From assembly GCA_020081605.1 (NCBI GenBank), contig JAHREC010000013.1, forward strand, positions 62,001-126,000: a stretch of 64,000 nt of DNA, read 5' to 3'. The notes below the pieces were generated by a model that saw only the letters and a program-made list of their open reading frames with translations, had not been told where the DNA came from and made no database searches. The position numbers and the translations under genes are program-made. Shown one piece after another: positions 59,063 to 64,000 of this stretch (the first letter of the stretch is position 1; the number at the start of each line of letters is the position of its first letter). The stretch is from Albifimbria verrucaria (taxonomy: Eukaryota > Ascomycota > Sordariomycetes > Hypocreales > Stachybotryaceae).

Positions 59063-60710
59063 TCAGTGACTCTCAGTCTTCGTGATTGTTTTATCGGGCA
59101 GACAGGACCATGCAAACGTGCCAATGGCGCTAACCAAGATAACAATAGTAAGAATTGCGGCACCAACCCGATCACCAGTCGTTATTGGCCTCGGGGTTCC
59201 GGTAATCCGGTGTTGCTGTTGAGGCCGGCATTAGGATCACCCACGGAAGTACCGCCAGTGCTGTTCGTTACAGGAGCCTTCTCTTGTTTGACAAGCAGAG
59301 CCGATACGGCCGCCAGCACATTCATAGCTTCTCCTGCGCCTGTTGTGTGATCTTTGTCCCTATTTGGGTGAAAGAACTTGCCGCTCTCCCAACGTAAGCC
59401 GCACATTCGGCCGGTCTCACCTCCTGTGCACTGTTTGATTGCAGCCTCAGCAGAGGATCGTAGCACAGGGAGGACTTTTCTCCAAAACTCTCAGGCATAA
59501 GTAGTGTGGCTTGGGCGAGCCAACGATGTAAGTAGCCTTTAAAAGTAACCATATCTCGACTGCAAGAAATCGAGTCCTCGCATTGGTATTCTTTGGCAAT
59601 TTCTTTAGGGAAAAATCGTTCAAGAGTTGTATTAAGAAGCTTGTTAGCGCGATCTTCCCATTTTTTATCCTTTGTCTAACAATATCTTAGCAAACCTGAA
59701 AATCATACTATTCTATGACATCGGAGCAGATGCTATGTGACTTACAAAATCATACAGATACGCTGCACCCTGGATTAAAATAGCAGGATTATAAGAGTAG
59801 GTCTGCTTCACAATATCTGTGCAATTAGCATAATCATGGCCTCCATCATAAACCAGCCATGTATCATGGTTAATATAGTTGACATCCCACAGCCAATTCC
59901 ATGTCCTCTCAGCATGCTCTGCATATGTTTTGTTGCCAGTGTAGCGGGCTAGGCGGGCACCAATATTGAAAAAGCATCCATTGGCAATGGCTATGAATTG
60001 AAGAAAATATTAGTTTTAGCGCAATATTCAAGTTAATGTACTCACTGTTCTTATAGACGTAGCCGCCATTTAATTTCGGAATCTGCCACCTCATCCCACC
60101 TCCACACGTGGAATCATGTCGTTCGGGGCTGGCCATCGTAACCCAAACAGCCTGTGCCAATGCTAGCCACTGAGGTTGGTCCCGTGGTGGATTAGGGAAG
60201 TTGACCTCAGCAGCAAGCATTGCTGACATACCCCAAAAGCCTTGGTCGTCATTTCCGAGGGACGCCCTATGATCATCTGGTTGATAGTCCCGATGAGGCC
60301 CTGATTGGAAAATTAGGCCCTCCGTCACTTCTTTGTTGTACGTGTCATCTCCCGTATAATGCCAATAGTCAATATAGGTACCCATCATGGCCCCTCCCTG
60401 CCACCAATAGTAATCGCCTTTGTATTCGAGGGGTGGACCTGGTAAGATCCCAGGCTGCTTCCCATCCCATTCCACATCATAAAATGCCCACAAGTCGGCT
60501 GCGAGAGTTTTGGCTGTCGCCTTGATATCATCTAGAAGAAGCACACTTCAGCAGGACGACGAGCAGTGCGCGGTGTGCGGATTACTCTGGACTTACTGTC
60601 GGTTTCTACACTATAACTGTTCTCGCCGTTAACCACAGATAGAAACAAGCTGAACCAAGCTACACCAGCCAGGGTAAAGGATGGCTTGCCAACTGAGGGA
60701 GCACAAGCAT
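59063..60710 (-). CDS. GH76 alpha-1,6-mannanase-like cell-wall protein (DCW1/DFG5 type)
   Basis: Exons are 60710-60597, 60531-60056, 59990-59746 and 59675-59063, with three introns of 65-70 nt. The signal peptide ([18 protein letters not shown]) follows the ATG at 60710. GH76 features are [37 protein letters not shown] (with the adjacent catalytic Asp pair), [48 protein letters not shown] and a C-terminal hydrophobic tail ([20 protein letters not shown]), as in the GPI/membrane-anchored Dcw1/Dfg5 proteins that link mannoproteins to the wall. Single-base losses lie near 60690 (just after the start), 59475 and 59195, the last of which restores the tail and the stop at 59063. Length is about 480 residues, normal for the family. 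Confidence 0.88.
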
Positions 60711-62964
60711 GATGCTGTGAGAAAGAAACGAAAGGCGCTTTTAGCAGTCAGAAGTGAGCGAGCTAAAGGTCAAGTCAACTGCAGTGATTGCAGCAGATCT
60801 AACCAACACCTAGGAAATTATATATTTTATTCCCTAAGCGTTGGACAAAAACAGGAAAGCGTGCATTCTGCATGCCAAGTGGAAAAAGGCTCCCCCTGAT
60901 GCTTACCCTGCCTTTGGTCACCTATCTACCAAGGACAGAATGCGCCCATGGTAGCCGAAAAGAGACGAATTTAATTAAAGAAGTATCATACGGTTTCTCT
61001 CGGTCCTGAGCATCCTCTTGAAGCATTTACCGGTTTTCTCATGGCCTATCACAGCGCAATGACATCCTTGTCCTTGATGGGCTAGGATATGGGGAGATGA
61101 CGTGGACTTAGACGAGCGCACAACTTTGTGCCCTTGCATGCTTATTGATATTGGAGCATTCTCGCATCGTGACCGCAGGTACCCGCTGCCATGCGGTGTG
61201 AAAAGCTGCGTGGGGAGCGGTTAGTCTGGATTTAGCTATGGCCAGGGTACATCTCACTTGTGGATATAATGCCAAGACTGTTTTGCATACGGGGCTTGCC
61301 TGATCTCGGGGCCACTCTATTTGGGCAGGTGGCGATACCAAATCTCAAGGTAAGCAGAGCCGAAGGACTCGTCACCCTAATTTGCTTCAACGAGTGACCG
61401 GAAATGGCTTGGCGTTGTTTTAAGCTTTGAGATTGAGGCTCTACAAAAGGTGCTACTCACACACGTCGAGAAAGACAGGATCCACTACCAGCCTTTTGTT
61501 GAAGTTTGGACAGGGGCAAATGATCCATCATTAACTTCTGACAGCTAAATTCTTGAGCGCAGCTGTACGGTTAAAGTAGAAAAAGACATGAGTCAAGGCT
61601 ATTTAACTTACGAGCATTTGTGCGTCTAACGAATTGTCCCACCGATGGAGTGCTCACAGGTCGGCAACACCCAGCAGGTGTAAAGATAATGTGATCGTGT
61701 TTCACATCTGGCTCTTGGCTGAGTTAGCGAGGCTGAGTCAGTGAGGCTGAGTCGCAGCATTCGGCCGCGCGTCCAGTCGGTTATTGCCTAAATGAGTTGA
61801 AGGCTGCATATCGTCCATTTCATGTGGTAGTGCTGATAATGGAAACCAATCTTTGATAAGTTTCTTAAAGCATGCTAGGAATCTGACATGGTAAGAATTC
61901 AAAAGTCCCAACAGCCTAACTTGTGCTGACTACGGACGACGAGATATCATTTTCGTGAGCGCAACTGATGGTGCTCCAAGTATAGGTTAAGCCAGCATGA
62001 GTAACATGTCTAGACGATCCACCACTTTCACTTGGCGCCGGCCCAAAAAGCATTAGGAGGATAGAGTCCCTCCTCTCGCAATAACGTCTACTGTTGGGAG
62101 ATTACTGATACGGGTTCAATGAGGATCTCACGAGTGATTTCAGTTTACATGCTCTTAAATGCCCTGTTGACCAGTCACACAGTGAAGCTCATTTTGCGAA
62201 GGAGCAGGAACCACTGAGGCAAAGGTGCCAGCGTGTTTGTCACCGAAGAACAAATTGTTTCCACAACGAGTAAGGTTTTGGAGTGAAGTATAAATGCCCC
62301 GCTGATGCCGCATCCACAACACGATGAAACGGATCATGGTTCCCACTGATCCGTCCACAGAGGCATAGAGAAGTATGTTGGATGCACGCCAATAGGGACG
62401 GATGTGGGCAGCACAGCTAACCTCATGGAGGCCTGTGCCAGCAACTGTTATTGCAGTTACTACAAAGCCAACGAACATAAAGCTAGCCTTCTCAAATGGG
62501 ACAGTCTTAAAAGAAGCATCAAAGTTGGCAGGAACATGAGAACGTCGGACATTTCACACAAGTGTTGGAGCCCCAGTTCTGATGATGCTGTTCTATGGCT
62601 GCTTGACTGTAAATGAAGGCAGTATACTGCTAAAGCCCCAGCTCGCCATGGCGAGTACAGACTTAAGTTCCTCAGCCTTAGATAAACAATCCTGGCCTGT
62701 AGGATTGGAGTTTCCAGACCTCAAAAATAGGCTCAAAACAACCCTTAAACCCCAGAAAACCCCATATTATCGCATATTATCTGTTTCAATATCTCTCCAG
62801 CAACCCAATTCTGAGATAACGGGACTTCAGGAGTTTTGTATAACACAATGCCAGTTGCATTGTTAGAGTAACTAGAGTTCTATGCTTAACAATGCGGAGC
62901 CCAATTAATAACAAGGAGTCAATCCTCGGATATCATAAGTCTTCCCTCACTTTAAAGGCCTGAT
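60711..62964. other. Gene-free interval
   Basis: More than 2 kb with no supportable gene. Frames at 62155-62478 (minus) and 62582-62866 (plus) lack motifs. It includes the promoter of the GH76 gene and the 3' flank of the LysM gene. Confidence 0.35.
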
Positions 62965-63857
62965 TTATGCAGCACAAAGCACTTGCCCAAGGTCCAGGTC
63001 ACAGTTGGGGTTAAGCTGCGGATTCAGGGCCCTAAATTGAGCTTCTGCGAGACCGTTGCCACTCCATATATTGTAGCAAGTATCACCGCTAATGACTGTA
63101 TAGCTCTTCTTGCATGCCGCCGCCGCCGTAGTTGTGGACCTGGAAGTTGTTGTCGTCTTTGTCGATGATGTTGGCGCTTGAGTTGTGGCAGCTCCTGACC
63201 TCCAGCATACAAGGTCTGGCCAACGTCAAGATCGCAGTCCGCGCTCAGCGTCGAGATAGCGCAGAATACGCCTAGATAACACTGAGAAAAGAACGCTGTT
63301 AGGCATGTCGAGTAATGCTTTTCCACAATTCGCATCAATTTGACCTGCTCTGACCTCTAACACACCGCACTATCAGATTAGCTGGGAGACTGTCACAATG
63401 TCTAATATCGGGCGACCATCCATGCATACTTACCAACACAGTATTTTCCGGAACTAATCCCCATCAAGCACATGGCATTGAAGTAATCTCAAATTGGGTC
63501 ACCCTATCATGAACTTGGCAGTCCATCGGAGATATCGGCAGTGCCGCATTGGGCTCACATGCCTCTGCTATAGCTCTCGAGGGACGAACGACATGTTGAG
63601 GAGCAGAATTACGCGATGCCTTGGTTGTTTCTCCATGGCGCAAACGAGCCTCGCATACATGACAGCTGGGACTTGCAGGTGAAGGTCGTGTTTAGCTCAG
63701 CCGCGCAGGCGGCAGAAGTGGTCGTGCTATTTCCAAAGGAATTGTCCACGTCAACGATGTCCTCACCCATGTAGGGGAACGGGGCAAAGTCGGCGGTGGA
63801 GGCGCCAAGTAACAGAATCAGAAGCAGCAAATGCATGATGACTGAAGATACGAACAT
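62965..63857 (-). pseudogene. LysM-domain secreted protein gene, damaged
   Basis: The ATG at 63857 begins a strong signal peptide (SSVIMHLLLLILLLGASTA). A cysteine-bearing N-terminal region follows (AACAAELNTTFTC, then FCSSTCRSSLESYSRGM) and DYFNAMCLMGISSGKYCV, typical of the front of fungal multi-LysM proteins. A remnant ending CDLDVGQTLYAGGQE is the tail of one LysM, a Thr/Ser/Ala linker follows, and a complete C-terminal LysM reads CKKSYTVISGDTCYNIW, AEAQFRALNPQLNPNCDLDL, GQVLCAA with the stop at 62965. LysM modules bind chitin or related glycans. In-frame stops at 63609-63611 (TAA) and 63555-63557 (TGA), both explicable by C-to-T, plus frame breaks near 63290 and 63195, damage it. An intron probably lies near 63360-63437. 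Confidence 0.65.
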
Positions 63858-64000
63858 CCGCGAGGAAGGAAATTTCCAATGTTCCACAAATAGCTCACAT
63901 TCTCACTGTAGAGACAGCGCACTCAAATCATCCACAATAATGTCAGTCTTCCTTGAGCTACTAAATACTGGTACATCTATCATCAGCTATTTTACTAGCT

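Overview
This window is nuclear DNA from a filamentous ascomycete, most likely Eurotiales (Aspergillus/Penicillium-like). The evidence is short GT..AG introns of 46-75 nt with CTAAC/CTGAC-type branch sites, HET and NACHT genes, a CFEM protein, DCW1-type GH76, a LysM protein, an Aspergillus-type endo-inulinase, and AT-rich blocks whose mutations are C-to-T/G-to-A transitions, the mark of RIP (repeat-induced point mutation). The setting is accessory and gene-poor, perhaps subtelomeric; no telomere repeat is visible.

Layout. Positions 1-9180 are an AT-saturated, RIP-destroyed block holding a complete LTR retrotransposon (980-9053; LTRs 980-1563 and 8472-9053; 5-bp target duplication AAAGG) plus an older LTR relic. 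From 10 to 26 kb come a CON-13-like secreted HExxH protein, a HET-domain gene, a truncated DHA2-type MFS relic, a histidine phosphatase, a CFEM membrane protein, and a 5.5-kb NLR-like gene (nucleoside phosphorylase - NACHT - ankyrin - divergent TEEVxKAA repeats), with AT-rich RIP blocks on both sides. A solo LTR with an intact AAACG target duplication follows (27352-27945).

From 28 to 39 kb lies what reads as a fructan-utilisation cluster: an endo-inulinase (GH32, NEPNG signature), a 7TM protein, a second secreted GH32 enzyme with an N-terminal levan-binding-like domain, and a sugar porter. The likely flow is that endo- and exo-acting enzymes cut inulin/levan outside the cell and the porter imports the released sugar. 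From 39.5 to 47 kb come a much less mutated relative of the RIPed LTR, a small conserved fungal protein, an APH-type kinase-like protein, and a subtilase whose catalytic His appears to be Glu. From 49 to 64 kb intact genes (SDR, SAM methyltransferase, GH76) are mixed with genuinely decayed ones (dihydrodiol dehydrogenase, half a zinc-type reductase, a CmcJ-like oxidoreductase, a LysM protein).

A key caution for any user: nearly every gene longer than about 1 kb is broken by one-base frameshifts. In every case I examined (more than 30) the frame is recovered by one extra base, usually in a short homopolymer run, and never by removing one. That points to systematic homopolymer-deletion errors in the assembly rather than pseudogenes. 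Coordinates below therefore span whole genes, and the frameshift positions are listed.
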